From contig NZ_JADPJL010000062.1 of assembly GCF_023073415.1 (NCBI RefSeq), forward strand, positions 62,001 to 126,000: a stretch of DNA of 64,000 nucleotides, in the 5' to 3' direction. A program made the position numbers and the translations under genes. This DNA is from Bradyrhizobium sp. 190 (GTDB taxonomy: Bacteria > Pseudomonadota > Alphaproteobacteria > Rhizobiales > Xanthobacteraceae). The notes under the pieces are model-generated. The model saw only the letters and a program-made list of their open reading frames with translations, was not told the origin of the DNA and did no database searches. The first letter of the stretch is position 1. Every line of letters begins with the position of its first letter. Of the stretch, positions 1-9,032 are shown piece by piece.

Positions 1-357
1 GGCAAAGCGTTTGGCAAAATGCGACGCCGAACCTGCGTCAGTAACGGCATCGCTGACGCGCTTCGAGAGTTCGTCGCTGACGGCAATGCCCTTGTCGCGG
101 GCGAGTTCGACGAAGCTGTTGGCGAGATCTGAATCGCCCTCCGCGAGTGCTGCCTCGATATGGTCGGCAACCAGCGCCTGATTGCTTCGAAGGGCTGAAT
201 CGATGTGGATATCGGATAGCGCCGCCGGGTCGTCCTGCGCCGCCAGAATGGCGCCGGCCTCGCGGGCATGCGGCCACAGCGCCACGCACACCGCCACGCT
301 GAGCGCCAAGCATCCTATCGCCCCTATAAGAGCTGACCCGACCCGCAACCGCCTCAT
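1..357 (-). CDS. hypothetical protein with N-terminal membrane anchor (partial)
   Basis: I do not recognise a characterised family. The gene starts at an ATG on the minus strand and runs off the left edge, so only the first 119 codons are seen. The N-terminus is MRRLRVGSALIG followed by a hydrophobic stretch of about 20 residues (residues 8-28), which looks like a membrane anchor or uncleaved signal. The rest is soluble and Ala/Asp/Glu-rich with helical character, probably periplasmic. The reading frame is open from the ATG to the window edge. No ortholog name or function can be given from this part alone. Confidence 0.6.
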   Translation of the reverse strand, partial: MRRLRVGSALIGAIGCLALSVAVCVALWPHAREAGAILAAQDDPAALSDIHIDSALRSNQALVADHIEAALAEGDSDLANSFVELARDKGIAVSDELSKRVSDAVTDAGSASHFAKRFA

Positions 358-617
358 CCCAAAAAGCCCAATATTTTCGTCTTTCTCAAGATGGTGTGCC
401 GTTTTTAAGACACAACTGCCCCGACGAAAGAAGGGCTTTTCCCCGACGACAATATTGTGTCGAATTTGCATGAGCAAATGTGCGATGGGGACCTCCAGGA
501 ATCGCTGAACAACCGCTCTAGGAATCATCGGCACCCCCCATTATGGTGCGCGGCGTTTCGGGCTTGCCGGATCGCGTTGATTGTGTCCGCCTACCGTTGC
601 TATCCAAGGTGAAACTG

Positions 618-863
618 ATGTCCGACCATGTCGTCCCGCATTTCCATAACGACGCCGGAGTCTCGGTAATCGAGATCGGCTCGCAGGAATTCATGTGCGT
701 GGGCGCCAATCCGCCGTTCGACCATCCGCACGTGTTTCTCGACCTCGGCAACGACAACGAGATCATCTGCCCCTATTGCTCCACGCTGTACCGCTTTGCC
801 GCCGACCTCGCCGCAGGTGAGGCCCGCCCGCCGGAATGCGTCCTGAAGGACAAGGTCGCCTGA
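618..863 (+). CDS. CHCC-type zinc finger domain protein
   Basis: Small protein of 81 residues beginning MSDHVVPHFHND. It has one cysteine in EFMCVG, a histidine in DHPHVFLD and a closing CPYC pair, the layout of the zf-CHCC family (Pfam zf-CHCC), whose members bind one zinc. The same family includes the mitochondrial complex I subunit NDUFS6, but the role of the free-standing bacterial form is not settled. The frame stays open upstream, so an earlier start cannot be excluded; the ATG at 618 gives the usual family length. It ends 7 bases before the FAD monooxygenase gene, so the two are probably co-transcribed. Confidence 0.85.
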   Translation: MSDHVVPHFHNDAGVSVIEIGSQEFMCVGANPPFDHPHVFLDLGNDNEIICPYCSTLYRFAADLAAGEARPPECVLKDKVA

Positions 864-870
864 CCTTTCG

Positions 871-2073
871 GTGGCTGCCGCGCGCACCATCATCGTCGCT
901 GGTGCCGGGATCGGGGGACTGACGGCAGCGCTTTCGCTCGCCGCGAAAGGCTTTCGCGTCATCATTCTGGAGAAGGCCGAACGGCTGGAGGAAGCCGGCG
1001 CCGGCCTGCAGCTTTCGCCCAACGCCAGCCGAATCCTCGTCGACCTCGGCCTGCGGTCGCGGCTTGCGTCGCGCGCCGTGACGCCCGAGGCCATCACTAT
1101 CATGAGCGCGCGGGCAGGCGGCGAGATCGCTCGCCTGCCGCTCGGCGAAGCCGCCAGCCTTCGCGCTGGCGCGCCCTATTGGGTGATGCATCGCGCCGAT
1201 CTGCAGGGAGCCCTGCAGGCAGAGGTCAACGACCATCCGGACATCGACCTGCGGCTCGGCTGCCAGTTCGAGGACGCGACATCGCACGCCAAGGGGCTGA
1301 CCGTGGTCCAGCGCCGCGGCAACGCGCGGCAGCAGGAACTGGCCGTGGCGCTGGTCGGCGCTGACGGCATCTGGTCCGCGGTGCGGAACCATTTGTTCCC
1401 GGAAGTGCAACCGCAATTTTCCGGCCTGATCGCCTGGCGCGGAACCCTCGATGCGACGACGCTGCCGCGCGAATATACCGCGCCGCGGGTGCAACTCTGG
1501 ATGGGGCCGGACGCGCATCTGGTCGCCTACCCGATCGCGGCCGCGCGGCAGATCAACGTGGTCGCGATCGTGCCGGGAACCTGGAACCGGCCGGGCTGGA
1601 GCGCACCCGGCGACGCCAATGAACTGAAGAACGCGTTCGCCTCGCAACGCTGGCCAGCCACCGCGCGGATGCTGATCGGGGCCGTCGACGGCTGGCGGCG
1701 ATGGGCGCTGTTCACGCTGCCCGACATCGGCGAATGGACTGATGGCGCGATCGCGCTGCTCGGTGACGCCGCGCATGCGATGCTGCCGTTTGCCGCGCAA
1801 GGCGCGGGAATGGCGATCGAGGACGCCGCCGTGCTCGCCAAATGCTTGAGCGAAAGCCCGGGCGACAATATCGCGGGCATCCCGGCAACGCTGAAGCGCT
1901 ATGGCCGACTGCGGCGCGGCCGTGTGCTGCGGGTGCAGCGCGCCGCACGGCAACAGGGGCGCATCTATCATCTCACCGGACCGCTGGCGCTGGCGCGCGA
2001 CCTCGCCATCAAGGCGATGGGCCCACAGCGCATGCTGGCGCGGCAGGACTGGATTTATGACTGGCGGGTGTAA
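871..2073 (+). CDS. FAD-dependent monooxygenase (UbiH / salicylate hydroxylase-like)
   Basis: Flavoprotein aromatic hydroxylase of the PHBH group, 400 residues, using NAD(P)H and O2 to hydroxylate an aromatic ring. The N-terminal dinucleotide fold shows GAGIGGLT near residue 11 with a hydrophobic strand before it, then an acidic residue in ILEKAERLEEAGAG. The second FAD motif is GDAAHAMLPFAAQGAG near residue 298. The start is GTG at 871, which places the GxGxxG motif at the normal distance from the N-terminus. It follows the CHCC zinc finger gene by 7 bases. Substrate cannot be told from sequence; salicylate hydroxylase-like and ubiquinone-type enzymes share these motifs. Confidence 0.85.
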   Translation: MAAARTIIVAGAGIGGLTAALSLAAKGFRVIILEKAERLEEAGAGLQLSPNASRILVDLGLRSRLASRAVTPEAITIMSARAGGEIARLPLGEAASLRAGAPYWVMHRADLQGALQAEVNDHPDIDLRLGCQFEDATSHAKGLTVVQRRGNARQQELAVALVGADGIWSAVRNHLFPEVQPQFSGLIAWRGTLDATTLPREYTAPRVQLWMGPDAHLVAYPIAAARQINVVAIVPGTWNRPGWSAPGDANELKNAFASQRWPATARMLIGAVDGWRRWALFTLPDIGEWTDGAIALLGDAAHAMLPFAAQGAGMAIEDAAVLAKCLSESPGDNIAGIPATLKRYGRLRRGRVLRVQRAARQQGRIYHLTGPLALARDLAIKAMGPQRMLARQDWIYDWRV

Positions 2074-2091
2074 GCGGAAAACTCTGTAGCT

Positions 2092-2535
2092 TTAATTCGC
2101 CGCACGGCTGGCCTTCGAACGGCCGCTCTTGGCGTCGGGAGCCGGCGCGATCGATGGCGGGACCGGCGCCGGCCTGGCTTCCGGTTTCGATTCCTGGCAC
2201 CTGTTCTTCTGCCAGGCTTCATCGGCGAGCTTCGACAGTCCGCGCAGGGCAATGTAGTCATTGCGATAGGCCATCTCCGCCACCACGGGACCGGCGACGC
2301 CGGTTTCGGCCTTCGTCATCAGCCCCTGCACCTCCGCGGTGCGGGCGGCAAGATTCTTGCGCTCCGTCTCGAGCTGCTTGCAATCGTAGAGATCGTATTT
2401 GGCGGGGTCGGCGAAGGCCGGGGAAATGGCGTCGCTCACCCCGGCGCAGCCGGACAGGCCGGCTCCGAGCGCAACCAGCGCCAGCGCGGCAAGGCAGCGC
2501 TTGAATGACCGGCAGTGGGACGGCGATATCGGCAT
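2092..2535 (-). CDS. putative outer/inner membrane lipoprotein
   Basis: 147 residues. The N-terminus MPISPSHCRSFKRC has a basic n-region, a hydrophobic core (LAALALVALGAG) and a lipobox LSGC, so it should be processed by signal peptidase II and lipidated at Cys about 30. The mature part is helical with KQLETERKNLAARTAEVQG, typical of a short coiled coil, and the tail is Pro/Ala/Ser/Lys-rich. I chose the ATG at 2535 because it puts the signal at the N-terminus; the open frame continues upstream without signal-like sequence. It converges on the FAD monooxygenase, with 18 bases between the stops. Function unknown. Confidence 0.7.
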   Translation of the reverse strand: MPISPSHCRSFKRCLAALALVALGAGLSGCAGVSDAISPAFADPAKYDLYDCKQLETERKNLAARTAEVQGLMTKAETGVAGPVVAEMAYRNDYIALRGLSKLADEAWQKNRCQESKPEARPAPVPPSIAPAPDAKSGRSKASRAAN

Positions 2536-2709
2536 CGGACCTTCGTTAGGCGGATAGTGTTGAGATTGCCTAAAACAGGCACAAGTGTCCGCATTGAGGC
2601 TTTGCTTTGGCAGACGCGCTCGCTTAAAGCAAAGGATGCGTTCGGCCGGGGAACATGCCAATTCCACTTCTCCGGTAAACGCGCTAAGTATCTGATCTCC
2701 TGAGACTAA

Positions 2710-2796
2710 GCGGACGTGGCGGAACTGGTAGACGCAAGGGACTTAAAATCCCTCGATGGCAACGTCGTGTGGGTTCGAGTCCCACCGCCCGCACCA
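2710..2796 (+). tRNA. tRNA-Leu(UAA)
   Basis: The 87-base sequence folds as a class II tRNA with a long variable arm. The anticodon arm is AGGGA-CUUAAAA-UCCCU, giving anticodon UAA. The T arm is GTGGG-TTCGAGT-CCCAC and CCA is encoded. The acceptor stem pairs six of seven positions; position 5-68 is an A-C mismatch. A near-perfect palindrome begins at its CCA end. Confidence 0.95.
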
Positions 2797-2857
2797 CGCT
2801 TCGCCCTGGCGGGCTACGCGTGGCGCAGCCACGCGAAGACCGCCAGGTCGAAGCGTG
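2795..2857. repeat. palindrome at the tRNA-Leu 3' end
   Basis: The arms CACGCTTCG-CCTGGCGG and CCGCCAGG-TCGAAGCGTG pair with one mismatch and enclose a second inner pairing of CGTGGC with GCCACG. The first arm overlaps the CCA of the tRNA. There is no T-run after it, so it may be a processing hairpin or a bradyrhizobial palindromic repeat rather than a canonical terminator. Confidence 0.6.
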
Positions 2858-2963
2858 TCCGGCGTAGCTTGAGCGAAGCGAAAGCGAAGACGGACTGGTG
2901 AGGCTAAGGCCGGTCGGGCTGTCGCAGCGACGCTGAGACTGTCAGGACGATTGGGGAATCAAA

Positions 2964-3545
2964 TTGCCGCAAACCCATCTTTTCGAAATGCGCCGGCTGG
3001 AAATGCTGAGCAACACCATCTTCGGCGTTGCCATGACGCTGCTCGCCTATGATCTCCCCAAAGCCAGCAGTTTTGCCAACGCGCCCGGCTGGCATGACCT
3101 GATGCGTGTCTACGCCCAACCCGTCATTGCGCTGACGATCAGCTTCATCGTCGCCGGCCTGTTCTGGTTCAGCCACCACCGGCGGCTTGCGGTGGCGCCG
3201 GAAGGCGGCCGCGGCGTCGTGTTCCTCAATCTGTTTTTTTTGCTCGCGATCATCATCCTGCCGGTGACCAACGGCCTCTACGGCAGCTACCGGCTCGATG
3301 GCGTGGTCGCCGTGATCTACGGCTTCCACCTGCTGGTGATCGCCGCGCTGAATGCGCTGCTGTGGGTTCTCGCGCTGCGGGGCCGTCACGATCCGCAATT
3401 ACTGGCAACAGCGTTGGTCCCCGTCGTGGTGTTCGTGATCGGCACGACCACAGCCTTTGTCGCGCCGAAAGCGGCACAGTTCATCTGGTGCCTGGCGTTC
3501 CTGGCACCACTGGGCGGCTGGCTCGCAGCGCGCCGCGCAAGCTAG
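2964..3545 (+). CDS. TMEM175-like (DUF1211) membrane protein
   Basis: 193 residues with five to six hydrophobic segments. Near the N-terminus RLEMLSNTIFGVAMTLLAYD matches the signature helix of the TMEM175 family (formerly DUF1211), in which an aromatic- or hydroxyl-containing first helix lines a potassium-selective pore in the characterised members. Here the usual FSD is LSN, so selectivity may differ. I use the TTG at 2964; an ATG at 2988 would remove eight residues and still keep the signature. The 3' end overlaps by 4 bases the stop of the convergent acyltransferase gene. Confidence 0.8.
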   Translation: MPQTHLFEMRRLEMLSNTIFGVAMTLLAYDLPKASSFANAPGWHDLMRVYAQPVIALTISFIVAGLFWFSHHRRLAVAPEGGRGVVFLNLFFLLAIIILPVTNGLYGSYRLDGVVAVIYGFHLLVIAALNALLWVLALRGRHDPQLLATALVPVVVFVIGTTTAFVAPKAAQFIWCLAFLAPLGGWLAARRAS

Positions 3546-4276
3546 CGGACCTTCGCCTCGGTCACCGTGAGCAACCGGTTAGCCTCCTCCGCAATCATCC
3601 GCTCCATCTTGTCCTGAAACTCCTTGCGCGGCAGGCCCGGCGCAATCGGCGGGAGGAAGGACAGCGTGATGGTGCCTGAATGCATCATCAAGGTCTTCTT
3701 GCCCCAGAACAGGCCGGAATTGCACGCGGCCGGCACGACTGATACGTCGAGGTTGGTGTACAGGGCGGAAATGCCGGCCGACTGGAATTTCACAGGCTCG
3801 TCGATCGCCTGCCGCGTGCCTTGCGGAAACAAGAGCACCTTGCGCCCCTCGCCGACCGCGCGCCTCGCCTCATCGACCATCTGGCGCAGCGCCTGGCGTC
3901 CCGCCGACCGGTCGACCAGGATCATCGGATAGCGCCCCAGAAACCAGCCGACGAGCGGCAACTTCCTCAACTCCTTCTTGGCGACGATGCTGGCATCGGG
4001 GAAGATCACGCAGAGCGCCGCGGTCTCCCATAGCGATTGATGATTGCAGGCGATGATGCAGGGACCGTCGGGAACGTGCTCGCGCCCCTCGATGCGATAA
4101 TCCAGCCCCACCACATACTTCATCAGGAACATGATGCCGTTGGCCCAGACCTGGGAGACCGCGCGCACCGTCGCGCTGCTCGCATTGAACAGCGCCATGA
4201 ACGGCACCGATAGCGAAACGACCAGCGTCAGGATCACCACGGCGGCATCGAATAGTATGGACCTCAGATAATGCAA
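3542..4276 (-). CDS. lysophospholipid acyltransferase (PlsC-type)
   Basis: 244 residues, with a hydrophobic N-terminal segment that anchors it in the inner membrane. Motif I is NHQSLWE near residue 78, an HX4E version of the usual HX4D catalytic motif; motif III is FPQGTR near residue 148 (family FPEGTR). It should transfer an acyl group to lysophosphatidic acid or another lysolipid, as in phospholipid synthesis. The Glu/Gln replacements are seen in part of the family. The start ATG at 4276 places a membrane helix at residues 7-30. Which of several cellular PlsC paralogs this is cannot be decided. Confidence 0.85.
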   Translation of the reverse strand: MHYLRSILFDAAVVILTLVVSLSVPFMALFNASSATVRAVSQVWANGIMFLMKYVVGLDYRIEGREHVPDGPCIIACNHQSLWETAALCVIFPDASIVAKKELRKLPLVGWFLGRYPMILVDRSAGRQALRQMVDEARRAVGEGRKVLLFPQGTRQAIDEPVKFQSAGISALYTNLDVSVVPAACNSGLFWGKKTLMMHSGTITLSFLPPIAPGLPRKEFQDKMERMIAEEANRLLTVTEAKVR

Positions 4277-4403
4277 ACGTCTGTCCCCTCGGGTCTCTAT
4301 GCGGCTTCCAATACAGCACTTTTCCCGGGTTGCACAATTCCGCCCACCTCGTTGAAATATGTCTCACCATGGATTGGCCCGATTGCCCGTCCAGGATCGC
4401 CCC

Positions 4404-5261
4404 ATGCCGGCATCAGAACAAATCACCATCGCGCCGCATCTCGCCTTCGATGTCATTACCGCCGGCACGCCAGGGGCGCCGCTGGTCCTGCTGCTGCACG
4501 GCTTTGCGGAATCGATGCATTGCTGGCGCGCACAGATCGCCTGCCTCGGCGACATGGGCTATCGCGCCATTGCGCCGAGCCAGCGCGGCTATTCGCCGGG
4601 CGCCCGGCCGGACCCGCGCGAATTTTCGCATTACCTGATCGACCGCCTGATGGACGACGCCATGGCGATCGTGGCGGCGGCGGGTTATGGGAGTGCGCGT
4701 TTTCATCTCGCCGGCCACGACTGGGGTGGCAGCATCGCCTGGGGCCTCGCCGACCGTCACCACGAACGGCTAGCCTCGCTCACCATTCTTTCGCGGCCGC
4801 ACCCGAACGCTTTCAATCGCGCGCTGATGGATGACAGCGAGCAGGCGCAGCGCTCAAAGCATCACAAGGCGTTTCTGGAACCGGATGCCGCCGATGTCGT
4901 GCTGGCTGACGACGCCAAATGGCTGCGCGAGCGTCTGGCCGCCAATGGCGTCCCTGCCGACGCGATCGAGAGGCACCTCGCCGTGCTCGGCAACAAGGAT
5001 GCGATGGAAGCTGCACTTGCCTGGTATCGCGCGCGCGGCGCGATCCGCGGGCCGCTCGGCCCCATTCGCGTGCCGACGCTTTATATCTGGGGCGACGCCG
5101 ACGACACCGTCGGCCGCGCCGCCGCCGAAGGCACCGTCGATTTCATCGCCGCGCCCTATCGTTTCGAGGTGCTTCCGGGCGTCGGCCATTTCGCGGCGGA
5201 TCAGGCGCCGGAGCGTGTATGCGAATTAATGCTGGAACATCTCACCGCGCATCCGGCGTGA
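4404..5261 (+). CDS. alpha/beta hydrolase
   Basis: About 285 residues of the alpha/beta hydrolase fold, similar to epoxide hydrolases and haloalkane dehalogenases. LLLHGFAESMHCW carries the HG oxyanion motif, GHDWGGS the nucleophile elbow with Asp as nucleophile (G-H-D-W-G-G is the epoxide hydrolase/dehalogenase form), and LPGVGHF near the end the catalytic His. The ATG at 4404 (MPASEQ) is preferred as it gives the usual short lead before the first strand; an upstream ATG at 4359 is in frame. It is divergent from the acyltransferase gene. Substrate unknown. Confidence 0.85.
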   Translation: MPASEQITIAPHLAFDVITAGTPGAPLVLLLHGFAESMHCWRAQIACLGDMGYRAIAPSQRGYSPGARPDPREFSHYLIDRLMDDAMAIVAAAGYGSARFHLAGHDWGGSIAWGLADRHHERLASLTILSRPHPNAFNRALMDDSEQAQRSKHHKAFLEPDAADVVLADDAKWLRERLAANGVPADAIERHLAVLGNKDAMEAALAWYRARGAIRGPLGPIRVPTLYIWGDADDTVGRAAAEGTVDFIAAPYRFEVLPGVGHFAADQAPERVCELMLEHLTAHPA

Positions 5262-5496
5262 GGAACGCAACGCCGGTCAAAATGTTGTCGTGCAGCAAAA
5301 TGGAGCGCTGACGATATGCCGAGCGAACAACATCCCGAAAAGTCGAAATCTACGGCGAGCAAGCCAGCGCGGGATCGGCGTTCCCCTCCGCCTCAACATC
5401 CGCAAATCCGCTCCCCACTGTTGAATGACGGGCTGGAACTGCTGCACGACAGCCACTGCTGACGCCGTTGTCATTGATGGAAGGAACGCAACGCCA

Positions 5497-7113
5497 TCAC
5501 GCGCTGGCGGCAAATTCCTGATGCCTGCCGGGCGCGGCGTCGAACAGCGCTCTGGTGTATTCGTGCTGGGGCGCAGCAAAAACGTCCGCCGTGGCGCCCT
5601 GCTCGACTATTACCCCGCGCTGCATGACCGCGATCCGGTCACAGACCTGTGCGGCCACCCGCAGATCATGGGTGATGAACAGCACCGCCAGATCGAACTT
5701 GCGGCGCACTTCGTCGAGTAGCTTCAGCACCTGATCCTGCACAGAGACGTCGAGCGCCGATACGGGCTCGTCGCCGATCAGCAATTCAGGCTCCATCGCC
5801 AGCGCCCGCGCAATACAGATCCGCTGACGCTGGCCGCCGGAGAACTGATGCGGGAAACGATCGATCGCAGCCGGCGGCAGATGCACCACGGCCATCAGGT
5901 CGCGCGCGCGCTGCAACGCCTCCTTGCGGCTGAGGCCAAAGTTCATGGGCCCCTCGATGATCGCTTCGCCGACCGTGCGCCGCGGATTGAGCGATCGATA
6001 CGGGTCCTGGAAGATGAACTGAATGCGCCGGCGCATCGGGCGGAATTTCGCCTCGCGCATCGCCGCGATATCGACGCCGTCGATCTTGATGCCGCCGTCG
6101 GTGGCGTCGACCAGCCGCGCGACGCAGCGCGCCACCGTCGACTTGCCGGAGCCGGACTCGCCGACAATGCCCAGCGTTTCGCCGCGCCGGATCGTCAGCG
6201 AGACGTCCTTGACTGCGGCAACCACGCGCGCCTTCGGCTGGAACAGCGAGCGCTTGCCATAGGTCTTGAAAAGATTCTCGGTCTGCAGGACCACCGGTCC
6301 GGTCACCGGCGACCGCTTCGGCGGCGTCATGCTCGGGACCGCGGCCAGCAGCATCCTTGTATAGTCCTCGCGTGGGTTCCGCAGCAGCTCCTCGCAGGGG
6401 CCCTGCTCCACGATCCGGCCCATCTGCATCACCACGACACGGTCGGCGATCTCGGAGACGACGCCGAAATCATGGGTGATGAACAGCACGCCGGTTTTCT
6501 TGCGCCCCTGCATTTCCCGCACGAGCTTGAGGATCTGCGCCTGCGTGGTGACGTCGAGCGCCGTGGTCGGCTCATCGGCGATCAGTAGCGCCGGATCGAG
6601 CACCAGCGCCGCCGCGATCATGATCCGCTGGCGCTGGCCGCCGGAGAGTTGGTGCGGATAGGCGTCGATCATCTGTTCGGGATCGGGCAGATGCACCGCG
6701 CGCATGATCTCGAGCACACGCGCGCGCTGCTCCTTCTGGTCGAGGCTGGTGTGGATCTCCAGCACTTCGCGGATCTGGTCGCCGACCCGCTCGACCGGAT
6801 TGAGCGCGGTCATCGGCTCCTGGAACACCATGGCCATGCGGGTGCCGCGGATCGCGCGCAACTCGGCATCGGATTTGGTGAGCAGTTGATCGCCCTGCAG
6901 CCGGATCGAACCGCTCTCGACCTGCATCGCCCCCTTCGGCAGCAGGCCCATGACGGCCTGCGCCGTCACCGATTTGCCGGAGCCGGATTCGCCGACCACG
7001 CAGACGATCTCGTCGGCATCGACGGTCAGGTTGATACCCTGCACCGCATGCGTCCGATCACCGCCATTGATGGCGACGCTAAGATTCGAGACTTCGAGGA
7101 CAGTGTTGCTCAC
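5497..7113 (-). CDS. peptide ABC transporter ATPase with two fused nucleotide-binding domains (DppD-DppF type)
   Basis: 538 residues holding two complete ABC ATPase domains. The first has Walker A GESGSGKS at residues 41-48 and signature LSGGQRQR; the second has GESGSGKST and FSGGQRQR. Each is followed by the C-terminal extension typical of oligopeptide ATPases (QMGRIVEQGP and QRGVIVEQGA). Separate DppD and DppF proteins are the usual arrangement; fusion is common in rhizobia. The start is GTG at 7113, one base after the stop of the DppC-type permease gene, so the genes are translationally close. It powers import of peptides at the inner membrane. Confidence 0.92.
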   Translation of the reverse strand: MSNTVLEVSNLSVAINGGDRTHAVQGINLTVDADEIVCVVGESGSGKSVTAQAVMGLLPKGAMQVESGSIRLQGDQLLTKSDAELRAIRGTRMAMVFQEPMTALNPVERVGDQIREVLEIHTSLDQKEQRARVLEIMRAVHLPDPEQMIDAYPHQLSGGQRQRIMIAAALVLDPALLIADEPTTALDVTTQAQILKLVREMQGRKKTGVLFITHDFGVVSEIADRVVVMQMGRIVEQGPCEELLRNPREDYTRMLLAAVPSMTPPKRSPVTGPVVLQTENLFKTYGKRSLFQPKARVVAAVKDVSLTIRRGETLGIVGESGSGKSTVARCVARLVDATDGGIKIDGVDIAAMREAKFRPMRRRIQFIFQDPYRSLNPRRTVGEAIIEGPMNFGLSRKEALQRARDLMAVVHLPPAAIDRFPHQFSGGQRQRICIARALAMEPELLIGDEPVSALDVSVQDQVLKLLDEVRRKFDLAVLFITHDLRVAAQVCDRIAVMQRGVIVEQGATADVFAAPQHEYTRALFDAAPGRHQEFAASA

Positions 7114-7114
7114 A

Positions 7115-8038
7115 TCACACCCGCTTCGCCATCTTGGGATCGAGCGTATCGCGCAAGCCGTCGCCGAGAACGTTGACGGCAAGGATCGTCAGGGCCAGGC
7201 ATATACCGGGATAGATGATGTTGTGCGGATACAGGCTGAAGACCTGCCGGCCCTCGGCCATGATGTTGCCCCAGGTCGGCACCTCCGGCGGCACGCCGAT
7301 GCCGAGGAAGGACAGGATGGCTTCGATGAGGATGGCGGACGCGCAGATGAACGTGCCCTGCACGATCATGGGCGCTATCGTGTTGGGCAACACATGCCGC
7401 CACAGCAGTTTCGGGGTCGAAGTGCCGAGCGTCACCGCCGCCTCGACATAAGGTTCCTCGCGCACGCTGAGCACGATGGAGCGCACGAGCCGGACCACGC
7501 CTGGAATCTGCGGAACCGTGATGGCGATGATCACCGTCCACACGCTGGAGCGGAACAGCGACACCATGGCGATCGCCAGCAGGATGGCCGGGATCGCCAT
7601 CAGCCCGTCCATGATCCGCATGATGATGGCGTCGAGAAAGCGGAAGAAGCCGGCGAGCAGACCGATGAACAGGCCACAGGCGACGCTGATCAGTGCTACC
7701 GTGATGCCGACAAAGAGCGAGACGCGCGCGCCATAGACCACGCGGCTGTAGACGTCACGTCCCAGGCTGTCCGTGCCGAACTTGGCGATCATCTTGATGC
7801 GTTCGCCGGTGTCCGTCCGCATTGTGATTTCCACGCCGGGGACCTTGTTTCGTGCGATCGGGCTGATCGCCGTGGGATCAATGGTTCCGAGCCAGGGCGC
7901 GAATAGCCCCATCAGCAATACGATCGTAATGACGGCGGCGCCGAACACCACGCCCGGGTTGCGCAGCAATTTGCGATACGCAGCCGGCTTGGTCGGGCTG
8001 GCCGGCAGAACGGGTTCGAGGATCGTCGCGTCCACCAT
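7115..8038 (-). CDS. peptide ABC transporter permease (DppC type)
   Basis: 307 residues, inner membrane. A cytoplasmic N-tail is followed by the first helix (VVFGAAVITIVLLMGLFAPW), a periplasmic section, and five more helices. The short segment DSLGRDVYSRVVYGARVSL is the hallmark of the DppC/OppC family, and EAAVTLGTSTPKLLWRH is the EAA loop that docks to the ATPase. Its ATG overlaps the stop of the DppB-type gene by one base (TGATG), so the two are translationally coupled. It forms the channel together with the DppB-type protein. Confidence 0.92.
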   Translation of the reverse strand: MVDATILEPVLPASPTKPAAYRKLLRNPGVVFGAAVITIVLLMGLFAPWLGTIDPTAISPIARNKVPGVEITMRTDTGERIKMIAKFGTDSLGRDVYSRVVYGARVSLFVGITVALISVACGLFIGLLAGFFRFLDAIIMRIMDGLMAIPAILLAIAMVSLFRSSVWTVIIAITVPQIPGVVRLVRSIVLSVREEPYVEAAVTLGTSTPKLLWRHVLPNTIAPMIVQGTFICASAILIEAILSFLGIGVPPEVPTWGNIMAEGRQVFSLYPHNIIYPGICLALTILAVNVLGDGLRDTLDPKMAKRV

Positions 8039-8979
8039 CAGTAGCGAATCCTGGGATCGAGCACGGTATAGATCATATCAACCGCCAGGTTGATCATGAC
8101 GTAGACGAATGAAAACAGCAGGATGACGGCCTGGATCGTCGGATAGTCGCGCGCCAGCACCGCGTCGACCGTCAGCCGGCCGAGGCCGGGAATCGTGAAC
8201 ACGCTTTCGGTCACGACGACGCCGCCGATCAACAGCGCCACGCCAAGGCCGATCACGGTAACGATGGGCACCGCCGCATTGCGCAGCGCGTGGCGGAACA
8301 GCACCTTTCGCTCGGACTGTCCCTTGGCGCGCGCGGTGCGGATGTAATCTTCCGAGAGCACCTCGAGGACGCTGGTGCGCGTCATGCGCGCGATCAGCGC
8401 GATATAGATCACCGACAGGGTTACGGACGGCAGGATCAGCCGCTGCACCCAGCCGCCAACCCCCTCCGAGATTCGCTGATAGCCCTGCACCGGCAGCCAG
8501 TTCAAATAGACCGCGAACAAATAGATCAGGAGGTAGCCGATCACGAACACGGGCACGGAAAAGCCGAGCACCGAAAAGCCCATCACGATGCGGTCAATCC
8601 ACGAACCGTGCCGGTGCGCCGCCAGCACGCCGAGCGGAACAGCGACAAACACCGCAATCAGGATCGTGAACAAGGCGAGCGACAGGGTCGGCTCGATCCG
8701 CTCGCCGATCAGCGAGGCCACCGTCTTCTTGAAGAAGAAGCTTTCGCCGAAATTACCGGTCAGCACCCTGCCCGACCAGATCACGAATTGCTCGATCATC
8801 GGCCGGTCGAGGCCGAGTTGGCTGCGGATCTGCGCCACCTGTTCGGTGGTGGCATTGTCGCCGGCGATGACTGCCGCCGGGTCGGACGGGGTCAGCCGCA
8901 GCATCAGGAAGATGAAGACCGCGACCACCAGCATCACGGGGAGCGTGCCGAGCAATCGCCGGAAGAAGTAGCCATACAT
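8038..8979 (-). CDS. peptide ABC transporter permease (DppB type)
   Basis: 313 residues with six hydrophobic segments. It starts MYGYFFRRLLGTLPVMLVV, the standard DppB/GsiC N-terminus, and holds DYIRTARAKGQSERKVLFRH, the EAA-type loop for ATPase contact. The end YTVLDPRIRY is also typical of the family. It follows the binding protein gene after a 53-base gap that contains a GC-rich hairpin, and is coupled to the DppC-type gene downstream. Confidence 0.92.
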   Translation of the reverse strand: MYGYFFRRLLGTLPVMLVVAVFIFLMLRLTPSDPAAVIAGDNATTEQVAQIRSQLGLDRPMIEQFVIWSGRVLTGNFGESFFFKKTVASLIGERIEPTLSLALFTILIAVFVAVPLGVLAAHRHGSWIDRIVMGFSVLGFSVPVFVIGYLLIYLFAVYLNWLPVQGYQRISEGVGGWVQRLILPSVTLSVIYIALIARMTRTSVLEVLSEDYIRTARAKGQSERKVLFRHALRNAAVPIVTVIGLGVALLIGGVVVTESVFTIPGLGRLTVDAVLARDYPTIQAVILLFSFVYVMINLAVDMIYTVLDPRIRY

Positions 8980-9000
8980 AGGTCGATCCCCGAAACGAAA

Positions 9001-9021
9001 CGGGCGGCGGGAAGCCGCCCG
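9001..9021 (-). terminator. GC-rich hairpin between binding protein and permease genes
   Basis: The arms CGGGCGGC and GCCGCCCG pair perfectly around a 5-base loop. The hairpin lies just after the binding-protein stop and has no long T-run on the minus strand. Such hairpins after periplasmic binding protein genes usually stabilise the upstream message and lower expression of the permease genes. Confidence 0.6.
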
Positions 9022-9032
9022 CTTCCTTCACA

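Noticed and set aside
763..1971. 402-codon minus-strand frame over the FAD monooxygenase gene
   Set aside because: Shadow; FAD motifs are on the plus strand.
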